Below are positions 11,757 through 23,052 of a DNA stretch of 64,000 nucleotides, in pieces. Position 1 is the first letter of the stretch, and every line of letters starts with the position of its first letter. This DNA comes from Endothia cerciana (taxonomy: Eukaryota; Ascomycota; Sordariomycetes; Diaporthales; Cryphonectriaceae). The stretch spans positions 1 to 64,000 of the forward strand of contig JALRMH010000049.1 of the NCBI GenBank assembly GCA_026119935.1, read 5' to 3'. Position numbers and translations under genes: made by a program. Under the pieces are notes generated by a model. That model did not search any database. It was not told the DNA's origin and saw nothing but the letters and a program-made list of their open reading frames with translations.

Positions 11757-14700
11757 ATGCTCTCCGCATTCACGGCTCGACCCATCATCGAGCTTAAGCA
11801 GAGGGACAAGTCCAAGATAGAAACGATCCTGGCATACGGTACGTGCGCTTGCCCCCAGTACGCTAGGGAGGAACTTTGTCTGACCAGGACCCAGGCGACC
11901 GCGTCCTCGTTGGCCTGAACACAGGCAGCTTGCGTGTCTACCGTCTCAACGAACTCGAGCCTCCGGCCCCCTCCTCCCCGACCAAACACACGAATGGCTC
12001 CTCAGCCAAGCACGAGGATCCCCACCCCGCTGGCGCACTGGATGCCGCGGGGTTCCAGCCCTCACCCTCCAAAGCCCACCCCAAGCCGACCGACCTCCTC
12101 CGCGAGGTGGAGAAGTTCTCAACGCGCGCCATCGAACAGCTCGCCATCATCAAGGAGGCCAACACGCTGGTGTCGCTGTCCAACTACTCCATCTCTCTGC
12201 ACGACCTGCAGACGTACGAGCCCCTCGGCGGCTGCGCCCCTCTGGCCCGCACCAAGAACGCCTCCTGCTTCGCCGTGACGTCTAACATCGTGCGCGACAC
12301 CGAGACGGGCATCCCCGAGATCATCTCGCGCATGGCCGTCGCCGTCAAGCGGAAGCTGCTGCTGTGGAGCTGGCACGAGAGCGAGCTGTCGCCCGACGTC
12401 GCCGAGGTCGTGCTCACCGAGGCGATCCGCACCGTGACGTGGGCGAGCGCCACCAGGCTGGTATGCGGCATGAACGCCGGGTACGTGCTGGTCGACGTCA
12501 CGACGGGCGCCGTGGAGGACGTCGTCGCGCCGGGGCAGATCGCGGGCGCGGGCCAGGGGAGCAGGTTCGGCGCGATGAGCAGCGCCGGTATGGGGTACAT
12601 GGGCCTGGGCGGGTACGTGCCGAAACCGCTGGCGACGAAGCTGGCGGACGGGCAGATGCTGCTCGCCAAGGACACCAACACGCTGTTCATCACGGACGAG
12701 GGCAAGTCGGTGCCCGACAAGAAGCAGATACCATGGCAGTCCGCGCCGGAGGGCGTGGGGTATTCGTACCCGTACATCCTGGCGCTGCAGAGTCCCGCCA
12801 AGGGCTCGTTGGAGGTCAGGAACCCGGACACGCTGAGCCTGCTGCAGACGATCCCACTGCCGGGCGCCGCGAGCCTGCATTTCCCGCCTCCTACGGTCAG
12901 TCTCGCCCATGCGGGCAAGGGCTTCCACATCTCGAGCGAGAGGGTGGTGTGGAAGATGGACGCGACAGATTATGACTCGCAGATCGAGGAGCTGGTGAGC
13001 GGCGAGAGGTACGATGAGGCCATCAGCGTGCTGGGCATGCTGGAGGATGCGCTCTTGAAGGACAAGACGGAGACCATGCGGAGCATCAAGATGCAGAAGG
13101 CGGAGGTGCTGTTTCGCGCGAAGAGGTACCGCGAGTCGATGGACTTGTTCAATGAGGACGAGGTGCACGCGCCACCGGAGCGGGTACTGAGGTTATTCCC
13201 GAAGAGTATTGCGGGCGATTTGTCTGGCCACTCCGAGGAGAACGACACCGAGGAGTCGGAGGATGAGGCCATTGGCAAGCCGGGGGGGAACGGCGAGAAG
13301 GCACACGCACACAAGGAAAGCGATGCGGCTTCTAACCATACGGAGGAAGTTTCTTCCCCGACAACCATGGGAGGAGGGTTCGCGAGGATGCTTCTCGGGC
13401 ATCGCGGCAAAGCGAACCCGGAAACGGCCTCAATAACCTCGTCTACGAGGAAAGGGGCGGATACGGATGATGCGGGCAGTACGGATGGCAAGTCTTCTGG
13501 CGACGATAACAACGTGCCGGAGGGCAAGGACCTAAAGGAAGCCGTGCTCGAGCTGCGAGGGTTCCTAGCGGGCACGCGCGCACGCCTACAGCGAGTCCTC
13601 GACCCTGTGACGGGCAAGTTAAAACCCAAGCCCTCGCAAACCGGCTCCAGTGAGCAGGCTCTGAGAAGCCTCCTCAGCAGCACAGCCGGCGGACGCGACG
13701 AGTCCGATGATGAGCTAGAGCGACATCTCCAAGACACCTTTAAGATCGTCGATACTTGCCTCTTCCGGGCATACATGTTCTCGGCACCCACACTCGCCTC
13801 CTCCCTGTTCCGCATTCCTAACTTCTGCGACCCGGACGTGGTCAACGAGAAGCTCTTCGAGCACAGCCGGTACAACGAGCTCGTCGACTTCCTCTACGGC
13901 AAGAAGCTCCACCGCCAGGCCCTCGAGCTCCTCAAGAGGTTCGGCGAGGGCGATGAGCCCAACAACAAGGCTCCCGGGCTGCACGGCCCGCAGCGCACGG
14001 TGGGGTACCTGCAGAACTTACCTCCCGAGATGATCGATCTGATCCTCGAGTTCTCGGAGTGGACCCTGCGCAAGGCGCCGGACCTGGCGATGGAGGTGTT
14101 CCTCGCCGACACGGAGAACGCGGAGACTTTGCCGAGGCATCGCGTGGTGCAGTTCCTGGACGGGATCGACGCGAAGCTGGAGGTGAGGTACCTGGAGCAC
14201 ATCATTACGGAGCTCAACGACCTGACGCCCGATTTCCACAACCGGCTGGTGGAGCTGCTCGTGCAGCAGCTCAAGGGGAGCAATATCCGCGATGTGGGGT
14301 GGGAGGCGGAGATGGGACGGCTGGTGAAGTTTTTGAAGGAGAGTGGACAGTATAGTCTGGGGAGGGCATTTAGCCTGCTCAAGGGCGACGGTGGGTGTTT
14401 CCTCCCTGGAGGTATGTCCACTTTGGGTGAAGCTGAATACTGACATAACCTTGCAGATCCGGCATTCTACGAAGCACAGGCTATCGTCCTGAGCAATATG
14501 GGAGAGCACAGGTCAGCCCTGGTGATCTATGTCTTCAAAATGCAGGACTACGCGAAAGCAGAGGAGTGAGTCGACTATTTCCCACCTGGTGTATCTCTCG
14601 TCTCATGTTCTAACCTCACCGCCAGATACTGCAACCGCCTGCACAAGTCGCAGGAGATCTCTTCAGCGACGCCAGGCTCCCCTTCCGCCTCCAAAGGACG

Positions 14701-15192
14701 CAGGCCATCCACGGCACATGATGATACCGGTGATGCCGCCCCGTCGATCTATCAGACCCTCCTCTCCCTTTACCTTACACCTCCACCACCCAACAAACCC
14801 AACCTAGAGCCCGCGCTCGATCTCCTCTCTAAGCATGGCTCCCGCCTCCCCGCCGCGTCGACCCTGTCCCTGATCCCCGACACCCTGCCCATAGCAGATC
14901 TAGAGTCCTACTTTCGCGGACGCATCCGTGCAGCCAACAGCGCTGTCAACGAGAGCCGGGTGGTAGCGGGGCTGCGCGAGACAGAGTTCGTCGCCAGCCA
15001 GGCGTTGTTGCTGCTGGGCGACGGGGTGCCGGGTGGCAAGGGCGGGCGCAACAGGAGGGTGGTCGTCCATGACGAGAGGGTGTGCGGGGTATGCCATAAG
15101 CGACTTGGCGGGAGCGTCGTTGCTGTGTTGCCGGATAATGCGGTCGTGCATTATGGGTGTTTGCACCGGGCGACGACGAGCGGCACGAGCTC

Positions 15193-15242
<50 letters not shown>

Positions 15243-15325
15243 CGGAGGGCAGAGCAGGTGCATGGGGCCGGACGGTTCCGGCGGCAGCGGGTGGTGGACT
15301 GCCATTGTCGGGCGGTTGGGGATAA
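11757..15325 (+). CDS. VPS39: Vps39/Vam6, HOPS and vacuole-mitochondria contact subunit
   Basis: Exons 11757-11838, 11895-14390, 14457-14565 and 14626-15325 give 1128 aa. The N-terminus (MLSAFTARPIIELKQRDKSK, then GDRVLVGLNTGSLRVY) is the start of the CNH/beta-propeller domain, running to about residue 370. It is followed by the Vps39 domain 1 helical repeats, a low-complexity acidic/Ser insert (about residues 450-570), a clathrin-repeat-like alpha-solenoid and a C-terminal Vps39 domain 2 zinc module: CGVCHKRL then VVHYGCLHR. The protein tethers vacuolar and endosomal membranes through Ypt7/Rab7 in the HOPS complex and in yeast also forms vCLAMP contacts. The C-terminus is unusual: 15 consecutive CAG-encoded Gln follow the zinc module directly, then a Gly/Ala-rich tail. 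It converges with GON7, with 172 nt between the stops. Confidence 0.95.
15194..15238 (+). repeat. (CAG)15 microsatellite encoding poly-Gln in Vps39
   Basis: An uninterrupted CAG array of 45 nt in the last exon, coding 15 Gln. A pure repeat inside a coding sequence suggests recent expansion and length polymorphism. Confidence 0.95.
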
Positions 15326-15497
15326 TCTGGGCGGTCTCTCTCAGGGACGGAGGCTGTCCGTGTCGAGCTCCGGCGGGCGTTTGTTCTTGTGCATACTTTC
15401 GCATTCCGAGGCGCATTCCGCAATACCCCCTCCTTCTTGTCCCCCATTGGTATACAGTCTAGAATCAATCCATGTCACGGATCCTTCACAAGCATCA

Positions 15498-15830
15498 TCA
15501 GTCCTCATCGTCTCCCTGCGCCTCCTCGCCGTAGTTCTCTTCCTCCTCGGCCTCGTCGACCCCGCCCGCCCCGGCGGTCCTCCCGGCCCCGGTGGCGACC
15601 TTGGCCTTGTCCTCCTCCATCCGCTGCGTGAGCTCCCTGTTGATCTGCTCCTGCATGGCGGACGTGGCCTTGCGCAGGTCGGACAGGTACCTCGTCTTGT
15701 CGGGCACGGTCGGGTTGGTGGTGCCGGAGGAGGGGGCCTGGAGGTCGCTGGCGAGGGCGAAGGGCGCGTTGGTCGGAGAGGTGTAGGCCGCGCTGAGGGA
15801 CAGCTTGTGGTCGGCAGCAGGGGACGCCAT
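15498..15830 (-). CDS. GON7: EKC/KEOPS complex subunit Gon7
   Basis: A single-exon 110-aa protein. It starts MASPAADHKLSLSAAYTSP, has a central conserved KTRYLSDLRKATSAMQEQIN followed by LTQRMEEDKA, and ends in an acidic Glu/Asp tail. This is the fungal Gon7 pattern: a short intrinsically disordered protein that folds on Pcc1. KEOPS makes the t6A modification of ANN-decoding tRNAs and influences telomeres and transcription. The frame stays open upstream to about 16067, but ATG at 15830 is where the family homology starts. The upstream sequence there is a GGT/TGG repeat (about 15834-15885) and is read as leader. The gene is convergent with VPS39. Confidence 0.85.
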   Translation of the reverse strand: MASPAADHKLSLSAAYTSPTNAPFALASDLQAPSSGTTNPTVPDKTRYLSDLRKATSAMQEQINRELTQRMEEDKAKVATGAGRTAGAGGVDEAEEEENYGEEAQGDDED

Positions 15831-16841
15831 GGCTTGTGGTAGTGGTGGTAGTGGTGGTGGTGGTAGTGGTGGTGGTAGTACCAGCCGGGGCTTGTCAAGA
15901 CGGGTTGGGAGGTGAACAGTTGTCGCTTCTGATGATGATGTATTATTTTCCTTTGCTGAGGCTGAATCGGGGGGAACCTCTCTCCGTGGTGGGGTAACTG
16001 CTGTTGCATCTGCGCAGGGGGCCCTGTACCCTCGCCGTATGTACCTAGTACCAACTACTACCACCACGATAGTATTACTACTATGGTACTATATGGTAAC
16101 CCCATGGGGCAGGGAATGGCCCAGGGCGCCGTCATCCTTCTCTGGCCTGCGCCCGAGTTGGACGTGCTGAGAGGCAGGCTACCTTTCGACACCTTACCAT
16201 AGTATGTGTCGGGATGTTTTCACCACTGGGCGCGGGGGGGATTGGGGGGGGGGAGGGGGTTGCCGCAACATGGCCCTCTAATAGGGAGTACCCCGCAGGT
16301 AGAGCGTCTCTTGAGGGATCATGCCTTTCTGATGTAGGATTGTCCTCTCCCAAGGTTCCACCGGCAAGGCCAAGGCCGAGACCATCTGTCGTAATCAGGT
16401 ATACCAGGATCTCGGTATAGGTCCGCACGCCCAGCCGCGTACCTTTCGTTAGACCCTAGCCTCACAGACGGGGAGTCGAGACTATGAACTGGTAGTTAGT
16501 CCCTTGGTTCAGCCTCTCTGCTAGCGAACGGCGACCCAACCTCCTTCACAGATCGCAGCTACTACCTGCCTCGCCACCTTCTTCTCTGCTGCAGCGTCTC
16601 TCACCTGCAGTCGTGTCGCTGCCGAGGCCAAGTCACCAGCGCAGACCAAAAAAGAAAAGGCCATACGCCGCCGCCCCGACCACTACTGGATAATATAGGA
16701 CAAGGGACAGAGGCATAAGGCGTTCGAGATTCTGGGCTACGTCGCCGCGGCGATCCGAAACCAAGAAACCTCCGACGCCCTGCGCCTGAGCCTGAGCCTT
16801 GCACCCGGCGCTCCGGCACTGCGCCGGGGAAAAGATGCGAG
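15831..16841. other. Divergent promoter region between GON7 and the HbrB gene
   Basis: No gene seen. It holds an imperfect GGT/GTG repeat (about 15834-15885), a short cluster of CTA/GTA triplets near 16050-16095, and G-rich runs near 16238-16258. It must serve as promoter for GON7 (leftward) and the TORC2 subunit (rightward). Confidence 0.5.
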
Positions 16842-16897
16842 ATGTCGCAGCCAGGCAGGAGCCCCGGGTCATTCATGCCTCTGGGCCAGGCCCATAG
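16835..16897 (+). promoter_or_regulatory. Overlapping uORF at the HbrB start
   Basis: ATG 16835 opens a 20-codon frame ending at TAG 16895-16897 that overlaps the main start at 16842. Ribosomes starting here would miss the main ATG, so it should lower output unless bypassed by leaky scanning. Confidence 0.6.
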
Positions 16898-19454
16898 TCA
16901 ATCCCAGAGCCAGAACAACTTCTTCTCCGCCTCCGCAGCCGCCGCCGCCGCAGACCTCCCACCACCACCGCCACGACGTCGAATGCGCCGCGTCGGGTCC
17001 TCCTCCAGCGAGGACTCAATACCCCTCCAGATCGCAAAGGCGCGGAGCCCCACACAGCAGCACCACCCGCAGTTCCCCCCGCAGCCGCCGAGCTTCACCA
17101 CGTCGAATCCCAACTCGAGCACCGCGAGCCTGCAGAACTTCTCCCGGCCTACGCCCAGCCCCCTTTCCTCCGCCGCGGCTCTCGCGGCTAGATCCGTGGC
17201 AGGGAGCCATGAGCCGCAGCAGCAGCGGAACCCCTCGCCCCTCAGCGTAAGGCCAGGTGGGCACTCCCGGAAGCTCTCCCAGACCGCCGGCGTCTTCGAG
17301 CCCACCCTCCCCTCGATATCGACCTCGAACCTCTCGACGCACGTCAACATGTCCCAGCAGTCGCCGCGCGAGCTCTCGGCAAGCCACATCGCGGCACAGG
17401 CCGCCGTCCTGAACCACCAGCACTCGCAGCAGATGCTCCAGCACTCGAGGCAGCGGTCGCAGACCGCACCGATGCTCACCGAGCACCAGGACGGCCCGCA
17501 GCCGCAGAAACGGACGAGCGGGCCCCTGAACCCCCCGGCGTTGAGCCTGACGGAGGCGAGCGCGCCCAGGGAGACGGGCTTCGGGGGTCAGTCGTACCAC
17601 AACGGGCTGCTGGGGAGTAACGCTGCCGCTACGGCGGCCAACGCGGCCTTCCCCAGGTCAGGGCAGACGTCGCCGGTGACGCAGATACCACCCCAACCCC
17701 TACCCCCGCCGGCCCCGCCGCTGCCGGAGAAGAAGCCGGAGAAGTCTTCCAAGGTGAAGCTGTTCTCGCGACCGGGCAAGATCGGCGTGAAGGGCGAGGC
17801 CAAGGACAGGCCGCTGCCGAGCCCCAGTAAGATCGGGTCGGCGCTATCTGCCCTCCAGAGGGGGAACTTCAGCACCACGAGCCTGGACACCACCTCGCAG
17901 TATTTCTACAACATGAACAACTCCTCATCGGCCACCATAAGGCCCGCGGACCTGGAGAAGGAAGGGAAGGAGAAGAGGCACCATTTCCTGTCGAGACAGA
18001 GGCACAAGACCAAGGACAAGGACGACTACCACTCACAGCTGTCGTCCGCCGCGAGCAACTCGAGACCTACAGACCCGAGCGCGCCAACCAGCCTGTACAA
18101 CTTCAACCTGCCGTCGAGCCCAGGACCCAACTCGAGCACGTTTAAGAATATCAGCGGGCTCGGGCACGGGGGGCGGGCGCGCAAGAAGGACGACAAGGAG
18201 ACCTTCAATGAGTCGGTCGGCAGCGTGAACGACTGGGGCGGGCCCGGCAGCCTGGGCTCTACCAGCGCGCCGCTGTACCTTGAGCCTATCGATTCTGCCA
18301 AGTACGGGCTCAACAGCATGTCGATGGACGACGCTTTCCCATATCTCAAGTCCAAACTCCTGGTCATTTTCGAGGGGGAGGACCTGAGGCTACCGGTTGA
18401 GGATTTCAACCGGATCGTAACCCTGCACCTGCAGTACTGCATACAGCGCAGGTCGCCAAACCAGGTGGTGGGTGATCTCCGGGATCTGCTGTGGACTGGC
18501 TTCTCGAGCCTGGACCACAACTTGCGCAAGCATTCGGAGGATCGCCTGGTTCCCAATCTGGTCGACCTTTGGATCCATGCCTTCACGGGCGTACTGCCCT
18601 ACATGCAGGCGGTGTTCCTGCCACTTGACCTGGAGTTCAACGGTTGCGGCACCCTCATGACGGCCGACCAGGCGAGAGAATTTTGGGGCGGCGTGGTGAC
18701 CAGCCCGCCTTCAGAGACCGCCACCGCCACCGGCACGCTCAACCTCGCTCCAGCATCGGCTGTGCTAGAAGTCCGCCGCATCGTCCTCACGGCCTACCGG
18801 GACGTGGTCATCCTGCCGCGGTACGAGAAGCTCAAGACCATCTTCTCCCGCCTGTCCCTCGAGTTCCTCCCCATGGCCCTCGCCAGCCCCCTCCCGGTCG
18901 ACTACTCGTCCACGTCGCCAGGCGCCGAGTCCTCAACCAGCTTCTCCTTCCCACCGCAGCAGCGCCCCGGCACAGCCACGTCCCTCGACCCGTCGACGGC
19001 GAGCTACAACTCGACGTCCACGACACTGCTGGGCGACACCGCGGGCGGACGCAGCCGCGGCCTGAGCAACGTATCGTTCGCCAGCAGCGGTGCGCACAGC
19101 ACGGGGACGGACTCGCTGCGCCCGCCCAAGCTCACGCCGGCGAACAGCGGCACCATGCCGTCCGGCGGCGCCAGCTCGGCCTCCCTCGCGGGCTCGAGCC
19201 TGAGGGAGCAGAACGTGGAGGACTCCAAGTATGTCACGGACATGGTGGGCCGCATGCTGCAGTGCATGAGCGTGCTGGCCGGCGCGACGGGGAGCGGGGG
19301 CGGGGACGAGGGCACCAAGATGGTCGAGGAGCTGAGCCGGCTCCTGAAGCTGAACTGGCTCGGGCGGGGCAGGACGGGACGGAACAGGCGGGGTATCGTC
19401 GGTGGGCGCGTTGCGAGGCGGGAGGGGGCGCGGGAGGAGATCAAAGTCACTTGA
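16842..19454 (+). CDS. HbrB-domain TORC2 subunit (Bit61/PRR5-like)
   Basis: A single exon of 870 aa. The first 480 residues are Ser/Pro/Gln-rich and probably disordered, with a Pro-rich stretch (PPPAPPLPEKKPEK) near residues 288-302. The conserved HbrB domain covers about residues 485-690: LNSMSMDDAFPYLKSKLL, a block around QRRSPNQVVGDLRDLLW, and VDLWIHAFTGVLPYMQAVFL. The tail is Ser-rich and then basic. HbrB proteins correspond to yeast Bit61/Bit2 and mammalian Protor/PRR5, peripheral TORC2 subunits linked to polarised growth (hyperbranching in the Aspergillus hbrB mutant). A 20-codon upstream ORF begins at ATG 16835, seven nt before the main ATG, and overlaps it in another frame, which suggests translational control. 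Confidence 0.9.
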   Translation: MSQPGRSPGSFMPLGQAHSQSQSQNNFFSASAAAAAADLPPPPPRRRMRRVGSSSSEDSIPLQIAKARSPTQQHHPQFPPQPPSFTTSNPNSSTASLQNFSRPTPSPLSSAAALAARSVAGSHEPQQQRNPSPLSVRPGGHSRKLSQTAGVFEPTLPSISTSNLSTHVNMSQQSPRELSASHIAAQAAVLNHQHSQQMLQHSRQRSQTAPMLTEHQDGPQPQKRTSGPLNPPALSLTEASAPRETGFGGQSYHNGLLGSNAAATAANAAFPRSGQTSPVTQIPPQPLPPPAPPLPEKKPEKSSKVKLFSRPGKIGVKGEAKDRPLPSPSKIGSALSALQRGNFSTTSLDTTSQYFYNMNNSSSATIRPADLEKEGKEKRHHFLSRQRHKTKDKDDYHSQLSSAASNSRPTDPSAPTSLYNFNLPSSPGPNSSTFKNISGLGHGGRARKKDDKETFNESVGSVNDWGGPGSLGSTSAPLYLEPIDSAKYGLNSMSMDDAFPYLKSKLLVIFEGEDLRLPVEDFNRIVTLHLQYCIQRRSPNQVVGDLRDLLWTGFSSLDHNLRKHSEDRLVPNLVDLWIHAFTGVLPYMQAVFLPLDLEFNGCGTLMTADQAREFWGGVVTSPPSETATATGTLNLAPASAVLEVRRIVLTAYRDVVILPRYEKLKTIFSRLSLEFLPMALASPLPVDYSSTSPGAESSTSFSFPPQQRPGTATSLDPSTASYNSTSTTLLGDTAGGRSRGLSNVSFASSGAHSTGTDSLRPPKLTPANSGTMPSGGASSASLAGSSLREQNVEDSKYVTDMVGRMLQCMSVLAGATGSGGGDEGTKMVEELSRLLKLNWLGRGRTGRNRRGIVGGRVARREGAREEIKVT

Positions 19455-21550
19455 GAGCTTGTGTTATGAACCGATCGACCGCGATCAAAGCCGGACGGAA
19501 CCTGGCGGGCTGAGCAGGCGGCGCATCTGTCTTTTATTACAAGCCGCGTCGGGCGGCGTGGAAAAATCCTTCTGCGAGGCGTAGGTGGTCTTGTATCTTT
19601 AGCCTGGGAGGCACGGGCATCAGAATGGGGCAACGGGTGTTCAATACAGGAATTATCACGGGTTTGACGAGTACTGGCATCTGCATCGCAACAATACAAT
19701 TGCATTGGCTCGTGTCTGACTAGCTATCTCCATCTGCCGGCGTGCCATGCACGGGCTAAGCATGTCTACGAGAAGGCCTGCCACCAACCTACCTTGCTTG
19801 CGAATTGCCGACTGACCCAATGTGGCGGTGTCTCCTGCCTAGCTACAAGCCTGGGAGGCGACTGTTTGTTGTACAAATGCGCAAGCTCACTATTTGGAAA
19901 CCAGTCAGCTCCTCTGCGCCAGACGAGGGTATGCGTGAGTGTCAGAAGAGTGAGGTTCGAGATTGCGATCAGACATCCAAGGAAGGATTGCCTCTCATCT
20001 GCGTCCCTAATAGGCTTGAAGCGGGAGCTCGAGTGGAAACTGCGAATAGTGATGGAAATTTCATCATGCAATCGTGGGCGGTGTTTGGGTAAGGGAGGGG
20101 GGGGGGGCTTATAATTAGGAGACATGGTGTGCACTAACCTTATGGTACGGGCGTGTGCGCGGGACGGACAAGGGTCAGTTAGTGTTTGGGGGGTTCCGGC
20201 AGCGCGGCATTGTTGCGGGCGTTAAGAGAAGAGCCTGCGTGTTTGTTTTAGAAAGGTCAGCGAGACGATCACCTCCTCAGCGTTGGTGTGTGAAAGATCT
20301 GTAGTGCAGTGACACATCCATCTTCGTTCAGAGTGAGAATACTGGCAAGTAACAGGCCTCGTCAGACCGCTGCGAGAGCGGCGCGAGGTGCCCGAACAGA
20401 CTAGACTTCTTCATGGTCGATTCAGTTGGGAAAAGAAGACAATTTATGTGAGTTGTCATCATTGGAAGATGGGGTCCATTTTGTTGTGAGGCTGTCGGAT
20501 GGGGACGGTGAGGAGAGGAGAGGGGGGGCGGAAAGCTTACCTCGCGAGATGCGTGTTGCTGTTGTGGTGGTGGTGGTGGTGGTAACGGGACATCTCGGGG
20601 AGATCGATGTCTCGTAGCAACCTGTACCGATGACTTGCCGGGCGCACTGAGGCAACCTGTGCCGACGCAGGTGAGGCTTCCTCACAGAAAGAAGTTCCGC
20701 GTGATGCTCAACCAGTGCCACAGGCCTGGGCGAGGTACGAGCTCCCCGGCGCCTGCTGATCATCGTCCGCAGCACGATGGAGCTTGTCTCTGGGCGATGC
20801 CCGGGGCGATGCCCTGCTGCCTTCCCCATGTTGCCATCCGCTTGGCTCACGGCATCGGGGCGGCGACTGCTCGCAGCTTCGGGGCACCCAAGGCAGGGCG
20901 CGTGGTATGCGTGGGAGGAGGGAGATGCAAATTCTGGTTGAGGCTCAAATTCTAGATTTTTTATAGACAGCTGGGAGTGGGGCGGGGAGGCACCTGCTGG
21001 TAAACTTTAGCCGCGCACGCACCGGCAGGCAGGAGTTGACGTTTAGACACATGCAGACCCCGTTAGATGCATGTTATCGATCTCGCTTCCGCTAGGACGG
21101 ATGAGAGCGTGGATTCACCATTCTTGCTCCGCCGCCGGTCTATGATCAGATCACGCGGACTCCTCTACTCAACTGGACCGGCGGTTTCCTCCCACAATCC
21201 ACAAGAAGAAGAAGAGGAGGAAGAAGAAAAGAGAAGAAAAAAAAAAGACTGCCCATAAAAACTCGTATACACTAAGGTGATGCTGCTATGACGCCTCGGC
21301 TCGTCTGCACGGTCCGTCCCCCCCGACGTAGCACACGTCCCAGCCCACCTTCTGGGCCCGACAGCATCGGAAGACACTAGACAGCAGCATCTCGTCAGCT
21401 CCATGGCCCTCCCCCTAGTCGGCCACCTGTGGCCGCCCAATTGATACTTGATCTCACCCGCTCTAAAATTACTGCCCACTAAGGAGACATCTTGCCAGCT
21501 CCGCGACCTCCCTGGCTGGTGCCTTATCCGTGCCTCCTGTGCATGCATGC

Positions 21551-21599
21551 ATAGATAGATAGATGCATAGATAGATAGATAGATAGATAGATACATACA

Positions 21600-21630
<31 letters not shown>
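21551..21630 (+). repeat. (ATAG)n / (ATAC)n compound microsatellite
   Basis: A GATA-type tetranucleotide array passes directly into a CATA-type array, about 80 nt in total, with one GATGCATA interruption. Confidence 0.95.
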
Positions 21631-21860
21631 GTACATAAGAGGCATCCTCCGGCGATATAATCGGACGCGCGATAGGTATTTCTGGGGCCTGGCGGTGGAG
21701 CCATTGGAGTCTGGACTGCGGTCCGGTCGGCTCTTGGGGCGGTGGGGAGCAGTTTCAATTGGACGGCGAGCCGGGGGGCAGACCCTCATCTGCCCACCCC
21801 CTCAGGCCGACTGCCTCACGCTGCATAGTCCAGTATACACCTCAGCAGAGCCTGTAGGGC

Positions 21861-21890
21861 AGGACAGGGCAGGACAGGGCAGGACAGGGC
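21861..21890 (+). repeat. Decanucleotide tandem repeat AGGACAGGGC x3
   Basis: Three perfect 10-nt copies plus a partial unit on the left side. No coding role seen. Confidence 0.9.
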
Positions 21891-22359
21891 CTAGGAGAAC
21901 AGGAGCTCTGCCCGCTCCCACGTCTGATTTCCCCAACCATCCATCCTCCCCCCCCGTCCCGCATTGGTCCCCTGAGCATGAGCCTGAGCCTGAGACCTCC
22001 CAGGGGCCCTCCTCTTCTCCCGGCTCCTTGGCCTGCGACACGTCGATCCGCATCCACCATCGACAGGAACCATCACCAATCTGCACCTCTTTTCTTCTTC
22101 CAACCGCGACCCTGCCCCTGACCCCGACCTGCAACGACAACACGACCGCACCGCAAGATTGGGAGACGGCCCTGCGCTGTTGATTTCATCCGCGTCGCTG
22201 CCCGTCTCTCTTTTGCTCTCCCACACCCCCCTCCGTCCCCAACCCTACTGCCTCATTTCGTCCGTAATTGGACGCTACAATTTTTTCTGGGTCCTCCTCG
22301 TCTGGCTGCCAGCCCCAGCCCGAGTGCACTGCTGCTGCTGCTGCTGCAGCACACAGGCA

Positions 22360-22490
22360 CAGCGCAAGCACCGCACAAGCACCGCACAAGCACCGCACAG
22401 TACAGCACAGCACAGCACAGCACAGCACAGCACACAGCACACAGCACAGCACAGCACAGCACCGCACCGCACCGCACCGCACCGTCCGCT
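22360..22490 (+). repeat. CACAG/CACCG-type low-complexity repeat
   Basis: Degenerate CA(C/G)CACAG(CA) units pass into CACCG units. All reading frames stay open across it, which explains the long spurious frames here. Confidence 0.9.
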
Positions 22491-22988
22491 CCGGCATTGC
22501 AATCCCAAGGGCCAACCACCCCGAGATCCTGTCCCAAACCCAACAGCCACCCGCCGCCGTTTGATCCCTCCCGCCTTGGGTGTGCAGCACACCAGAGTAC
22601 ATATTTGTACTGGCAGCATCGCCCATCCTTCCCTGTTCGGCCTGCCTGGACCCAGCTGTGCCTCCCGCTCTCCGTCGCCTCGACCCCCATAGAAGCCAGC
22701 CATATAAGTCCGCCCACAGCGACTGCTTCTTTTCGCGCGACACGCCCAGCTCCACCCCCGGGGTCTGTGCCTCGACCCTGCCCACGATCCTTCGCGGCCG
22801 ACACCCCATCGTTCTCGACACATCGACGCGACACCGGCGACACAACTCCCCCGCCATATCGCAACTCTCTGTGTCCGTCTGGCCTTGGCGCGGAAGAGTA
22901 TCGGTCCGCCCGCCCGCCACCGTCGCGACCAGCCTTTCCAACATACATACATACATCCATACCTACATCCATACCTACGAGGCAGCGC

Positions 22989-23009
22989 ATGCCACGATCG
23001 AGAGGATAG
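22989..23009 (+). promoter_or_regulatory. Six-codon uORF upstream of ptaB
   Basis: ATG 22989 to TAG 23007-23009 encodes MPRSRG, 43 nt before the main ATG. It may modulate translation. Confidence 0.45.
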
Positions 23010-23052
23010 CCACAGGCCGACGTCCACCCGCCGTGGATAGGCGACCTTCGAA

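Larger units (their letters stand above)
19455..23052. other. 3.6-kb gene-free spacer rich in simple repeats; likely long leader of ptaB
   Basis: No protein-coding gene is convincing on either strand. The long open frames near 22186-23099 are by-products of the repeats. Contents: G-run at about 20098-20106; purine-rich (GAA)n near 21201-21246; GATA/CATA tetranucleotides at 21551-21630; a 10-nt tandem repeat at 21861-21890; a CACAG/CACCG-type repeat at 22360-22490; and a (CATA)n patch at about 22943-22975. The C/T- and CCC-rich 22.1-23.05 kb segment reads like a long transcribed leader. Confidence 0.5.

Noticed and set aside
12119..13168. Long antisense frame inside VPS39
   Set aside because: It is the complement of a GC-rich, codon-biased exon, Arg/His/Leu-rich and without homology.
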